Of a DNA stretch of 32,164 nt, positions 16,596 through 25,501 are shown piece by piece. How positions within the stretch are numbered: position 1 is the stretch's first letter; every line of letters starts with the position of its first letter. The DNA is from Planctomycetota bacterium (GTDB lineage Bacteria; Planctomycetota; Phycisphaerae; Phycisphaerales; Phycisphaeraceae). Where the stretch lies: NCBI GenBank assembly GCA_021784455.1, contig JAJXSS010000004.1, forward strand, positions 1 to 32,164, read 5' to 3'. The position numbers were made by a program, and so were the translations under genes. The notes under the pieces are model-generated. The model did no database searches. It saw only the letters and a program-made list of their open reading frames with translations, and was not told where the DNA came from.

Positions 16596-16666
16596 ACGCC
16601 GGATACACCGCAGGACTGTTGTCTGAAGGTCCCGGCAACCAGGGGAGATGGACAGGGAGCACAGCC

Positions 16667-17644
16667 ATGAGGCCCTCCATCATCACCGATCTGGTTCCGA
16701 CCCCGCGGTCGGGAAAGGGGCACCCTGCCGAGGTAGCGGGCCCTGCTCGGGCCGGTTTTACCCTGATCGAGCTTTTGGTGGTGATCTCCATCATCGCTCT
16801 GCTGGTGGCCCTGTTGCTGCCGGCCCTGAGCCAGGCCCGCACGGCTGCCCGCCGCGCCGAGTGCGCCAGCAACCAGCGGCAGATCTTCATCGCCACCGCT
16901 ACTTACGCCACCGATAACCGCGATTACCTGCCCGGCTGCAGCGCCTTTCAATGCGTCCACGGCGCGGACTACATGACGTCGTACAGCGCCTATCCGTGGG
17001 AATTTGCCGATACCGATTTCTGGATGAGTACTCCCATACTGCCTCCCGGTGTTGTCTGGTCTCAGACCGTGCGCTGGTACGGCGTGGGGGTGCTCATTGG
17101 CCAGCGCTACCTGCCCCCCACCTCGGTGGTGGCTTGCCCTGACTTTGTCTCGCCCACCAACGAAAACTTCACCCACAGCAATGGCGCGTTCATTTTGCCC
17201 CAGGCCGTGGCCAAGAGCACCCAGGCCAACGGCTCCATCGACCCCAATCAGGTCTGGATCAACGCCGGCACCAACCAGGGTTCGTACGTGCTCGACACGG
17301 TGCCCTACTATCAGCCCGATGCCACCAACCTGTCCAAGGGGCGTATCAACCAGCCTGGCCGCAACGGCGGCTTCTGGTCACCCGGGGGCGCCTATGCGGT
17401 GCCGCACATCACGGCCCTGATTCAGTGCCTGAGCACGTGGGCCTACGTCAACCCGCAACCCGCCACCGTCACCCACGAAATGGCGGGTGTCAACACGGCC
17501 TACATCGACGGCCACGTGCAGTGGACGCCGCTGACCCCCGATGTCTGGCAGGTGTTCAACAGCCTGGGCTTCCCGGCCAGCAATGCTGGTGAGATGGGCG
17601 GTCGCTATACGTTTTTCCCCTATGCCACCCTGCTGGCTCAATGA
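16667..17644 (+). CDS. Type II secretion/type IV pilin-like pseudopilin with H-Xn-DG end
   Basis: The 325-residue protein has the prepilin signal [18 protein letters not shown] (cleavage after G30, Glu at mature position 5), followed by LLPALSQAR. This is the planctomycete/Lentisphaerae pseudopilin type with a large C-terminal domain. Near the end [13 protein letters not shown] is the processing-associated H-X9-DG motif, here with ten residues between H and DG. Such proteins are cleaved by PilD and assembled at the inner membrane into a pseudopilus for secretion or attachment. The ATG at 16667 has AGGGAG seven bases upstream; the frame extends upstream to a TTG at 16619 without support. It lies between PEP-CTERM genes and a secreted DUF6067 gene, perhaps with a related role. 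Confidence 0.9.
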   Translation: MRPSIITDLVPTPRSGKGHPAEVAGPARAGFTLIELLVVISIIALLVALLLPALSQARTAARRAECASNQRQIFIATATYATDNRDYLPGCSAFQCVHGADYMTSYSAYPWEFADTDFWMSTPILPPGVVWSQTVRWYGVGVLIGQRYLPPTSVVACPDFVSPTNENFTHSNGAFILPQAVAKSTQANGSIDPNQVWINAGTNQGSYVLDTVPYYQPDATNLSKGRINQPGRNGGFWSPGGAYAVPHITALIQCLSTWAYVNPQPATVTHEMAGVNTAYIDGHVQWTPLTPDVWQVFNSLGFPASNAGEMGGRYTFFPYATLLAQ

Positions 17645-17717
17645 GGTGCTCTGGCGGTCTGATACCGCGACCGGGTTTCCCCCGACGTTTCCAAGCTCTG
17701 CCACAAAGGGGCCGATG

Positions 17718-20696
17718 ATGCCGCATCGTCTGAGTGTGCTTTTGCTCGTTCTGCAAGTCCTGCTCGCCGGCGTGGTCCACGCGGCGGACACACCGACCGC
17801 AGCATTCCAGTTCCTGGTGGGGCCCTATCCCTCCAAGGGGTTGTTCGAATACCAGCTCGACGCCGGGGATTACATGAAGGCCCACCCGGCCGTCGCCGGT
17901 TGGACGCTGCTGGTCCAGCGTAACGGGCAGGAGATCGTGCATCAGACGCACCCCCTGGCTGCCGACGGCCAGGCCCATGACTACCTGGATGTCGGTGCCA
18001 TGCCCGACAAGGCGGTCTATACGCTGGCCGCCATCCTTACCGACAAGACGGGTCAGGAACTGGCCCGCCAGACGGCCAGCTTCACCCGCCACATCATGCC
18101 TTTTGAAACGGCCAAGCCCACGGGCCTGAGCGACATCATCGTGCCGCCGTTTACGCCGCCGGTGGTGACGGCCGACGCGGTCTCCTGCTGGGGACGCACC
18201 TATCAACACGGACCCCAGGGCCTCTTGACCCAGATCACCGCCGCCGGCCAGCCCCTCTTGGCCCGCCCCGCGACCTTTATGGCCCGCGTGGGGAACGGCC
18301 CCCTGACCGCTTTGACCGGCGACGCGCCGCAACTCGCCGCGCTGGGCAAAGGCCAGGCTCGCCTCAGCCAGACCTTCCGTGGCCAGGGGATCACCCTGCA
18401 GGTGCGGGGCGCTTTTGATTACGACGGTTTCTACCTGTTCACGGTCCACCTGACGCCCGACAAGGCCCCCGTGGAGCTGCAGGATCTGCGGCTGGAGATC
18501 CCCTTTACGAACACCATGGCGCAGCTCATCGATGCAGCCGTGACCTGGCGGCGCATTCAGGGCCCGCAGAAGGAATGCATGGGCGAACTGGACCCCAAGC
18601 AGGGCGTGCTGTGGGATTCCAAGACCTACCCCAGCCGCAACTGGCCGCGCATCGGCAACATGCCCCCCTTCATCTGGGTCGGCGATGATTATCGCGGGCT
18701 GGTGTATTCCTGCGCCTCGGAGCAGGGCATGCACAACGATGAAAACCGCGCGGCCGCCCAACTCGAGCGCCGCGGTCAGGAGGTGATCTACACCGCGTGG
18801 TTCGTCAACAGCCCGCTGCACCTGACCCAGGAGCGCACCTTCCAGTTTGCCCTGCAGGCCAGCCCCTTCAAACGCATGCCCCAGAACTGGCGCCTGTGGC
18901 GCAACGAGGGCTATCGCGAACCTTACAAGGATGGCACCCTCTTCACCAACTGGTTCACCGATGGCTCCTACCCCACCTACGGCCGGTTCCTGACCCTGCC
19001 GCTGCTCAAGAAATACGCCGATGCCACCGGGGCCGACCAGGTGGGCACGATGGCCTCGGCCGTGTCCGAGTGCGGCGGCACGCCGGAATACCTCGAGTTC
19101 TGGCATGAGTGGGGCTCGGACCTGATGTGGCCGCACATCAAACGCGCCCCGCCGGAAGCATGGGCTGTCAAGATGATGGAAGAAGCCCACCTGCCCGTGA
19201 ATCCCTACATCCGGGTCGAATCGGCCTCCAACGTCTGCGCCACCAATGTCCAGTACCGGGTTTGGTGGTACAACCAGGAAGTGCGCCACGCCGACATCAG
19301 CTACATCTACCAGGACAATCCCCCTTACGTTTATTACTACGACCCGCCCAACGGCTATGGCTACATCCGCGATGATGGCCGCAAGGAAGCCACCAGTGCC
19401 ATCTGGAACTCGCGGCTGTTCATGAAGCGCATCGCCACCACGGCGATCGAGGACGGCAAGATCCACAGCCCCTACATCTGGGCCAACGCCATCAGCCCGG
19501 AGCTGCCCGGGCGCAGCTTCTGCCGCAAGATGCTCAACGGGGAGTACCTGTACACCAAGCTGTTCACCCTGGGCCAATGGCGGGTGATGTGTTCCCACCA
19601 GTGGGGCATGGAACTGGACTGGTATCCCTTCCCGCAGACCAATGAATCGCCCTATCCCAACATCGGCCCGGTGCGCAAGTACTGGCGCGAGGTCTACAGC
19701 CGCCTGCTTCTGCACGATGTGACCAACTTTTCCGGAGGCGACAACGCCGGCTACTCCGAGCGCTGGCTCAACGCCCTGGATGTGTTCTGGCTGGACGATC
19801 CCACGGTGCACTGGCACCCCTACTATCACAACGACACCCATCCGGTGGCCACCCAGCCCAACACCTACATCTCCACCTACACCGCCAAAGGGCGGGCCCT
19901 CTTGGTCATCTCCAACCAGAGCCATGACAGCGTTATCGAGCACATTCAGCCGGGGGATTTGAGCAGTTTCGGGGCCGGCGGGCTGAAATACTTCTACGAT
20001 GCCGAGACCGGGGAACAGATCGAGGCCACCGCCGATGGGGTGCTGCACCTGTTCATCCCCGGCGAGGATTACCGGGTGGTCATCGGTTTCCCTCAACCCT
20101 GGCCCTTCGCGGCCGCCCAGGCCCTGGGCTGCCCCGATCTTCTCCCCCAATCCACGCTCGATCCGGAGGACACCCTGACGGCCATCAGCCGACAACTTCT
20201 GACCTCCCCGAACTTCCACCGCATTCCGGGGGCGGATCAGCTTTACGAGCGCTGGATGGGCAAGGTCATGGCCGACCTGTGGAGTGACTCCAAGGATGTG
20301 GTCTATTACAACGCCCAGGCCTGCTCGAGCGTCAACTTTGGCCAGCCTGGCATCCAGGCTTCCATGTTTTACGACAAGCGGCGCGATGCCATGCTCGTGA
20401 ACTATTTCAACCACTCCGACCAAGATGTGTGCCTGGCCCCCGGGGTGCGCGACCAACTGACCAAACTGGCCGGTAAGACCGGGCACAACTACATCATCCA
20501 CCCCGTCACGGGCATCTCCGAGTGGGAGTTCATCGACATCCCCGCCCACCGCGGGCTGCTGGAGATCTACTACGTGGACAGTCCCGACTTCTGGGGGCCG
20601 CGTCATGGCCCGTTCCAGCCCGGCACCATGCTGGGCAACCTCCGCAAGGCCGTGGACACCAACCAGCGCACCCTGGGTGGCCGACCCTTGAAGTGA
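17718..20696 (+). CDS. Secreted DUF6067 (GH123-like) protein, second copy
   Basis: This 992-residue protein has a signal peptide (LSVLLLVLQVLLAGVVHAAD, cleavage about residue 23). Two or three beta domains lead to a DUF6067-like core. PPFIWVGDDYRGLVY (about 312-326) aligns with the corresponding segment of the protein at 10541-14038, and YVYYYDPPNGYGYIRDDG (about 536-553) aligns with its YWWDWG...YLDDEG region. The C-terminal part is again beta-rich. It lacks the CBM9-like domain of the paralogue. It is probably an extracellular glycosidase of unknown substrate. ATG at 17718 is six bases from AAAGGGG; ATG at 17715 is nearly equivalent. The frame is open far upstream through the pseudopilin gene, which is an artefact. 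Four bases separate it from the protease gene. Confidence 0.8.
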   Translation: MPHRLSVLLLVLQVLLAGVVHAADTPTAAFQFLVGPYPSKGLFEYQLDAGDYMKAHPAVAGWTLLVQRNGQEIVHQTHPLAADGQAHDYLDVGAMPDKAVYTLAAILTDKTGQELARQTASFTRHIMPFETAKPTGLSDIIVPPFTPPVVTADAVSCWGRTYQHGPQGLLTQITAAGQPLLARPATFMARVGNGPLTALTGDAPQLAALGKGQARLSQTFRGQGITLQVRGAFDYDGFYLFTVHLTPDKAPVELQDLRLEIPFTNTMAQLIDAAVTWRRIQGPQKECMGELDPKQGVLWDSKTYPSRNWPRIGNMPPFIWVGDDYRGLVYSCASEQGMHNDENRAAAQLERRGQEVIYTAWFVNSPLHLTQERTFQFALQASPFKRMPQNWRLWRNEGYREPYKDGTLFTNWFTDGSYPTYGRFLTLPLLKKYADATGADQVGTMASAVSECGGTPEYLEFWHEWGSDLMWPHIKRAPPEAWAVKMMEEAHLPVNPYIRVESASNVCATNVQYRVWWYNQEVRHADISYIYQDNPPYVYYYDPPNGYGYIRDDGRKEATSAIWNSRLFMKRIATTAIEDGKIHSPYIWANAISPELPGRSFCRKMLNGEYLYTKLFTLGQWRVMCSHQWGMELDWYPFPQTNESPYPNIGPVRKYWREVYSRLLLHDVTNFSGGDNAGYSERWLNALDVFWLDDPTVHWHPYYHNDTHPVATQPNTYISTYTAKGRALLVISNQSHDSVIEHIQPGDLSSFGAGGLKYFYDAETGEQIEATADGVLHLFIPGEDYRVVIGFPQPWPFAAAQALGCPDLLPQSTLDPEDTLTAISRQLLTSPNFHRIPGADQLYERWMGKVMADLWSDSKDVVYYNAQACSSVNFGQPGIQASMFYDKRRDAMLVNYFNHSDQDVCLAPGVRDQLTKLAGKTGHNYIIHPVTGISEWEFIDIPAHRGLLEIYYVDSPDFWGPRHGPFQPGTMLGNLRKAVDTNQRTLGGRPLK

Positions 20697-20700
20697 CATC

Positions 20701-21603
20701 ATGAGACCAATACCACCTGCATCCTGTGTCTTGCTCGCCCTGGTGGTCGCCGCCCCCGGGGCCTGGGCCATCGCTCCCGGCCAGACCACGGCGTTCCCCA
20801 CCAGCGGCGATTGGAGCGGCACCACCGCCAGCAACCAGCCGTGGAGTCTGGCCACCAGTTACGTTTACCAGTGGAATACCTATTGGAACGGCACCTGGTA
20901 CATCGGCTCGGCCGTGGCCGTTGCTCCCAACTATCTGCTGACCGCGGGCCACGTGGGCGCCACCCCGGGACAGAGCTACACCACCATCAACGGTACCACC
21001 TACACCGCCGTCAGCGCCCTAACGCCGCCGGCGGCGCCGGGACAGACCGCTGTGCCCGACCTGTGCCTGGTGAAGGTCGATCACACCCTGCCCGGCTATA
21101 ACACGCTCTACACCGGAAGCTTCTCCTCTGGCCAGAACCTGTTTCTGGTCGGCTACGGCCTGACCGGCACATATGCCCCGGCCAACTTCGCCTACACCCT
21201 GACCTCAGGCACCGATGGCATCGCCCGCTGGGGGACCAATGCCGTCTACTTGACCCCCTTTACCCAGGCTTCGGGTAGCTACAACTCCATGGTCTTTGAG
21301 ATGAGTGCCTACGACACCAACACCCCCTACGAGGCGTTTTTCGGCAACGGCGACTCCGGCGGCGGCACCTTTGTGAAGGTCGGCAACCAGTGGGAGCTGG
21401 CCGGCATCAATGCCTATATCTACTCCGGGGTCAACGGCTATTACGCCAGCAGCGCCATCGCCGTCCCATCCTACGCAGCTTGGATCAGCGCCAACGCCCC
21501 CGTTCCCGAACCGGCCAGTCTTGCAGCCCTCATCGGCCTGGGCTGCCTGCTGCTGCGCCATCGCTCCAGGCCGGCCTCGCGTACAGACTCCGCCTCAAAA
21601 TGA
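20701..21603 (+). CDS. Trypsin-like serine protease with PEP-CTERM anchor
   Basis: The 300-residue protein has a signal peptide (LLALVVAAPGAWA, cleavage about residue 23) and a chymotrypsin-fold protease domain with a complete triad: H84 in LLTAGHVG, D120 in VPDLCLVKVD, and S219 in GNGDSGGG. It ends in [18 protein letters not shown] and a basic tail, a PEP-CTERM signal. It would therefore be a protease displayed on or released from the cell surface. It follows the DUF6067 gene after four bases and precedes an SGNH hydrolase, so co-expression with glycan-active enzymes is likely, perhaps for glycoprotein substrates or for processing surface proteins. It belongs to family S1 by motif; specificity is unknown. 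Confidence 0.92.
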   Translation: MRPIPPASCVLLALVVAAPGAWAIAPGQTTAFPTSGDWSGTTASNQPWSLATSYVYQWNTYWNGTWYIGSAVAVAPNYLLTAGHVGATPGQSYTTINGTTYTAVSALTPPAAPGQTAVPDLCLVKVDHTLPGYNTLYTGSFSSGQNLFLVGYGLTGTYAPANFAYTLTSGTDGIARWGTNAVYLTPFTQASGSYNSMVFEMSAYDTNTPYEAFFGNGDSGGGTFVKVGNQWELAGINAYIYSGVNGYYASSAIAVPSYAAWISANAPVPEPASLAALIGLGCLLLRHRSRPASRTDSASK

Positions 21604-21629
21604 CTTGCCACCAGGAAACAGGAGCATTT

Positions 21630-22619
21630 ATGCCCACCGCCTTTCGCGTCAGCGCTTTAGCGCTCGTGGTCTCAGCCATCGCCGCCCTGTGGTCCGCCGC
21701 GCCCTGCCGCGCCGATGGCATTGCCATCCACAGCGGGCAGAAGCTCGCTTTCCTGGGGGACTCGATTACCCAGTTCGGCTGGGAGCATGCCAGCGGCTAC
21801 CTGCACCTGGTCGTCAATGGCCTGGAAACCTGCGGCATCAAGGTCATCCCCATCCCGGCCGGCATCAGCGGCAATACCTCCCGCGACATGCTGGGGCGGC
21901 TCCAGCGCGATGTCCTGGCCAAGAAGCCCGATTGGCTCACCATCAGTTGCGGTGTCAATGATGTGTGGCACAACCCCGGCGGCGTGCCCCTGGAGGAGTA
22001 TCAGAAGAACATGACCGAAATCGTGGATCGCGCCCAGGCCGCGGGCATCAAGGTCATGATCCTCACCGCCACCATGATCTACGAGGACCAGGCCAACAGC
22101 CTCAACCAGCGGCTGATCCCTTACAACGCCTTTCTGCGCGAGCTGGCGGCACGCAAGCACTGCCTGCTGGCCGATGTGGGCGCCGACATGCAGGCCCGGA
22201 TCCACGAGGCAATCGCCCACGGGCATCACCCCGGCCACCTCTTGACTGTGGATGGGGTGCATATGAATCCCGTGGGCAACATGATGATGGCCACGGCCAT
22301 CCTCCAGGCTTTCGGCCTCGAGGCCGCCCAGCTCCACCAGGTCCGCCAGGCCTGGCTCGACAAGCCCGCGGGCTGGACCGCCCGCGTCACCTGCACTGTA
22401 TCCGCCGACAAGCCCCTGACCTTGGGCCAATACCTGAAGCTTCGGGACCAGGCTCTGGCCGCCAACCAGGATGTACCCCAGATGCTCCAGAACTCCTTCC
22501 AGAAGGATGCCAATGCCATCCTTTCGGCCGGCGGCACCCACAGCCCCCGGCAGCGGATCCAGGACCAGTTCACGCGCGATGTGGACCAGCGCCTGGGCTC
22601 AGCCGGGAATCCAAAATGA
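21630..22619 (+). CDS. Secreted SGNH/GDSL-family hydrolase (probable carbohydrate esterase)
   Basis: From the ATG at 21630 the protein has 329 residues and a signal peptide (VSALALVVSAIAALWSAAP, cleavage about residue 28). All four SGNH blocks are present: GDSITQFG (S45), AGISGNTS (G78), GVND (N110) and DGVHMN (D208, H211). The family includes esterases and lipases that often remove acetyl or other ester groups from polysaccharides. The start is fixed by GGAG five bases upstream; the upstream frame overlaps the protease gene and has no support. The 3' end overlaps the convergent GH29 gene by 21 bases. The likely role is de-esterifying the same extracellular glycan that the neighbouring glycosidases attack, but this is inferred from context. 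Confidence 0.9.
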   Translation: MPTAFRVSALALVVSAIAALWSAAPCRADGIAIHSGQKLAFLGDSITQFGWEHASGYLHLVVNGLETCGIKVIPIPAGISGNTSRDMLGRLQRDVLAKKPDWLTISCGVNDVWHNPGGVPLEEYQKNMTEIVDRAQAAGIKVMILTATMIYEDQANSLNQRLIPYNAFLRELAARKHCLLADVGADMQARIHEAIAHGHHPGHLLTVDGVHMNPVGNMMMATAILQAFGLEAAQLHQVRQAWLDKPAGWTARVTCTVSADKPLTLGQYLKLRDQALAANQDVPQMLQNSFQKDANAILSAGGTHSPRQRIQDQFTRDVDQRLGSAGNPK

Positions 22620-23843
22620 CGTCTGCGGCGTGACCGGTCGGGGATCGCCCTCAACTTCCACGGCGATACTGATGCCGATGGGATCGGGGAACGGCTGCGG
22701 CAGGCCCTCAACCATCAGCCGCGGGCCGACCTGGTGAAAAGGCAGCGGGCGGTTGTCGCCCACCAGGCGCACGGTCAGAACGTGATTGGCGATCTCCGCA
22801 TAACAGAGGCTGGCTCCGGTACTGTGCAGGACGTGCAGGTAGACCGTTCGCCCGCGCACCGTGACGTTGCCGAAATTATTCCAGGAAAAGGGCGAGCGCC
22901 CGCTGTGGGGCAGGAATTCGCCGTAGCGCTTCAGCCAGGCCCCGGCCTGCCGCAGAATCCGGGCCGAGGGCTCGGGGATCGTGCCATCGCCCCGGGGCCC
23001 GATGTTCAACAGGAGATTGCCCCCATGCCGGGCCGTCTCGGTCAACATCTGGATGACGGCCTGGGCCGGTTTCCAGGCCTCGTCCCCCGCGTGGTAGCCC
23101 CAGTTGTTGTTGAGCGTCATGCAGGCCTCCCAGGGGATGTCTTCCTTGGGCGGACGGATGGCCTGCTCGGAATTCACGATGTCTTCGATCTGGGGTCCGT
23201 TACGGCTGTTGATCAGGATCCCCGGCTGCAGGCGGCGCACCATGGCGTTGGTGGCGGCCCCATCCAGGGGCTGGGGGATGCAGCCGTCGTACCACAGGAT
23301 GTCAATCGGCCCGTAGCGGGTCAGGAGTTCCTGGAGCTGGGCCCGGTAGTAGGCGATGAAGCGCTGGCGGGCCTCTTCACGAGGCCACTGCTGGGGCCAG
23401 TCCCGTTCGAAGGCGCTGGGGTAATCGGGGTGTGTCCAGTCGGCTACCGAGTAGTACAACCCGACTTTCAGGCCGCCGCGCCGCACCGCCTGCACGAAGG
23501 CCGCCACCAGGTCGCGCCGGGGCCCTCGACGTGCCGCGTTGAAGTCCCGCGTCGCCGTATCCCACAGGGCGAAGCCATCGTGGTGCCGCGTCGTCAGGAC
23601 CATGTACCCCATGCCGGCCTGCCGCGCCAACTCCACCCAGGCATCCGGATTGAAGTTCTCGGCCCGGAAAGGATCGACATAGAGGCGTGCATACTCCTCC
23701 AGCGGAATCCGCTCCCGGTTCATGACCCACTCACCGCGGCCGGCGACGGAATAGGGCCCCCAATGGATGAACATCCCGTAACGGGCCTGGTGGAACCACT
23801 GCAGGGGTGCGGGCGAGGCTTGGGCAGGGGTGAGGCTTGGCAT
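22599..23843 (-). CDS. GH29 alpha-L-fucosidase
   Basis: GH29 enzymes release alpha-L-fucose with retention. The 414-residue protein has YGMFIHWGPYSV (about 22-33), TTRHHDGFALWDT (about 84-96), LWYDG (D186, expected nucleophile) and WEACMTLNNNWGY (about 238-250), all family hallmarks. No signal peptide is visible, so it is probably cytoplasmic. ATG at 23843 has AGGAG seven bases before it; the open frame to 23900 is not supported. It lies downstream of the Gfo/Idh/MocA gene on the same strand with a 112-base gap. Together with the GH95 gene it points to a fucosylated substrate. Its stop codon lies inside the convergent SGNH gene. Confidence 0.95.
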   Translation of the reverse strand: MPSLTPAQASPAPLQWFHQARYGMFIHWGPYSVAGRGEWVMNRERIPLEEYARLYVDPFRAENFNPDAWVELARQAGMGYMVLTTRHHDGFALWDTATRDFNAARRGPRRDLVAAFVQAVRRGGLKVGLYYSVADWTHPDYPSAFERDWPQQWPREEARQRFIAYYRAQLQELLTRYGPIDILWYDGCIPQPLDGAATNAMVRRLQPGILINSRNGPQIEDIVNSEQAIRPPKEDIPWEACMTLNNNWGYHAGDEAWKPAQAVIQMLTETARHGGNLLLNIGPRGDGTIPEPSARILRQAGAWLKRYGEFLPHSGRSPFSWNNFGNVTVRGRTVYLHVLHSTGASLCYAEIANHVLTVRLVGDNRPLPFHQVGPRLMVEGLPQPFPDPIGISIAVEVEGDPRPVTPQTSFWIPG

Positions 23844-23955
23844 AGGACGGCTCCTGGGGGCCGCGGTTTGAGCCCGCACGGCAAGTGGATCGGGTCGCAC
23901 GGAGAGTCCGGATCAGAGCCCTGGCCCGCGCGCCAGAGGTAAGGCGGCAGGGCGG

Positions 23956-25173
23956 CTAGTGGTTGGGGCTCTGCCGCTGGTGCTCCTCGGGGCGGCGGCT
24001 GGGGCCCAGGCCGGACCACGTCGCCAGGCCGGCAGACGGGGGGGGCACATCCAGGGGTTGGTTGCCCTGCCGCAGGGACAGGGTGGCCTGATAGCCGGCG
24101 GCCACGCTCATGCGCGCGTCCAGGGGCGTGGCCCCGGTGCGTTGGCCGGTTTGGGCGAACGCCAGGAAATCATCGATGATCTGAGGGTCCGCTCCCCCGT
24201 GGCTGCCCTGGATGGGGGGCACCGCCTCCACGAGGGTGCCCTGGCGGCTGGCCGGACCGCAGCGCCGGTTCCACAGGCGTACCGAAGCCCAGTTGGTCTC
24301 GTGGGAGAAATCGCCATCGTTCTCGATGCGGCCCTCGGTGCCGATGATGGTGTAGTTGCGCATGGAATCGGGCGTGTAGTGGCACTGGCAGTAGCTGGCC
24401 TGGATGCCGTTGGCCAGTTGCATGAGCATCATGGTGTGATCCTCGACATCGATGATCGGGCTGAGCTTCTTCTGCTTCAGCGGCGGCCAGTGGGATTGCA
24501 CAAAGCGGGCACTGCCGGCCTCGTCCGGTCGACGGCGGTCCTGAACCTGGTTGTACACGCTGAGCTTGCCCATGCCCACCGTGCGCTGGGTGTAGGAGCC
24601 GGCCAGGTAGTGGATCACATCGATGTCGTGGGCCCCCTTCTGCAGCAGCAGCCCGGTGGCGTAGCGCTGTTCGGAGTGCCAGTCCTTGAAGTAAGCGTCG
24701 CCGCCGTAGTCGATGAAATGCCGGCACCAGATGGCCTGGACCTCACCGATGCGGCCTTCGTCGATCCACTGCTTCATCTTCTGGATCACCGGGAAAAAGC
24801 GCATATTGTGGCCGACGTACAGCCCCGCCCCGTGGCGCTGGGCGGCGGCCAGGATGCGGTCGCAGCCGGCGATGGTGATGGCCATGGGCTTTTCCAGGTA
24901 CACCACCTTGCCGCGCTCCAGGGCGGCCACCGCCTGTTCCTCGTGCAGATAGTCGGGGGTGGTGATAAAGACGATGTCCAGGTCGTCCTGGTCGAGCAGT
25001 TCCTGATAGGTTCGGGCCACGCGCAGTTGGTCCCCGTAGCGCTGGCGGTAGTCGGCGATCACGCGCGGATTGGGGTCGCAGATGGCCGCCAGTTCGAAGC
25101 CCTGGTCCGGGCGGTGGGCGTTCTCACACAGGCGGCCACGGCCGCCCGCTCCGATGGATCCGATTTTGAACAC
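23956..25173 (-). CDS. Gfo/Idh/MocA family NAD(P)-dependent sugar oxidoreductase
   Basis: The 405-residue protein has an N-terminal Rossmann fold (IGSIGAGGRGRL, about 4-15), LEKPMAI (about 93-99, the EKP motif with the catalytic-region Lys) and the C-terminal alpha/beta domain of the family with GLLLQKGAHDIDVIHYLAG (about 174-192, His of the active-site helix). These enzymes oxidise or reduce sugars, inositols or amino sugars. The start is GTG at 25173 with AGGAG six bases upstream. It is divergent from the ROK regulator across 328 bases and followed by the GH29 fucosidase, so a role in metabolism of released fucose or galactose is plausible. The exact substrate is unknown. Confidence 0.92.
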   Translation of the reverse strand: MFKIGSIGAGGRGRLCENAHRPDQGFELAAICDPNPRVIADYRQRYGDQLRVARTYQELLDQDDLDIVFITTPDYLHEEQAVAALERGKVVYLEKPMAITIAGCDRILAAAQRHGAGLYVGHNMRFFPVIQKMKQWIDEGRIGEVQAIWCRHFIDYGGDAYFKDWHSEQRYATGLLLQKGAHDIDVIHYLAGSYTQRTVGMGKLSVYNQVQDRRRPDEAGSARFVQSHWPPLKQKKLSPIIDVEDHTMMLMQLANGIQASYCQCHYTPDSMRNYTIIGTEGRIENDGDFSHETNWASVRLWNRRCGPASRQGTLVEAVPPIQGSHGGADPQIIDDFLAFAQTGQRTGATPLDARMSVAAGYQATLSLRQGNQPLDVPPPSAGLATWSGLGPSRRPEEHQRQSPNH

Positions 25174-25501
25174 AAGGGGCTCCTGGCGAGGTTAAGCGGG
25201 GATCGTCGCCCCGACAGTTTATCCGGGGTGAACTCTATCTGCGCTGGCGTTCTGGGGGCTCGCCCGATCGCCCAAGACGTTCCGGCTGCGGAGGCGGCGG
25301 CGGCCGCGTGTCATGTCAGGATACCGTTTCCAGGCGGCGACCCAGGGCCGGGGAAGCCGGCCGGCAGGGCCAAGGCCTGGAAGCCCATCCGCGTCAACCT
25401 GCGCGGGCGGGAATTGTTTTTTGGGATTGCGCGCGATAAGACATGGCTGGTCGCGTGAAGAGCATTCTCTGGAAGGGTCCCCGCGCTGGTACGGATGAGC
25501 C
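25174..25501. promoter_or_regulatory. Divergent intergenic region of oxidoreductase and ROK regulator
   Basis: This 328-base gap separates divergent genes and should hold both promoters. Visible are CGGGG-ATCGTCG-CCCCG in the leader of the oxidoreductase (about 25196-25214), a GGCCGG/CCGGCC stem further right, and the AT-rich stretch ATTGTTTTTT around 25415. No convincing promoter pair was found. No gene was recognised, although the right half is open in several frames on both strands. It is the most likely place for a ROK operator. Confidence 0.4.

Noticed and set aside
17541-17717. 5' extension of the second DUF6067 gene
   Set aside because: It overlaps the pseudopilin gene in another frame and would bury the signal peptide that starts at 17718.
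17556-20855. 1099-residue open frame on the minus strand
   Set aside because: It is antisense to the DUF6067 gene, has low-complexity Gly/Val/Ala/His composition, no family similarity, and is explained by third-position GC bias.
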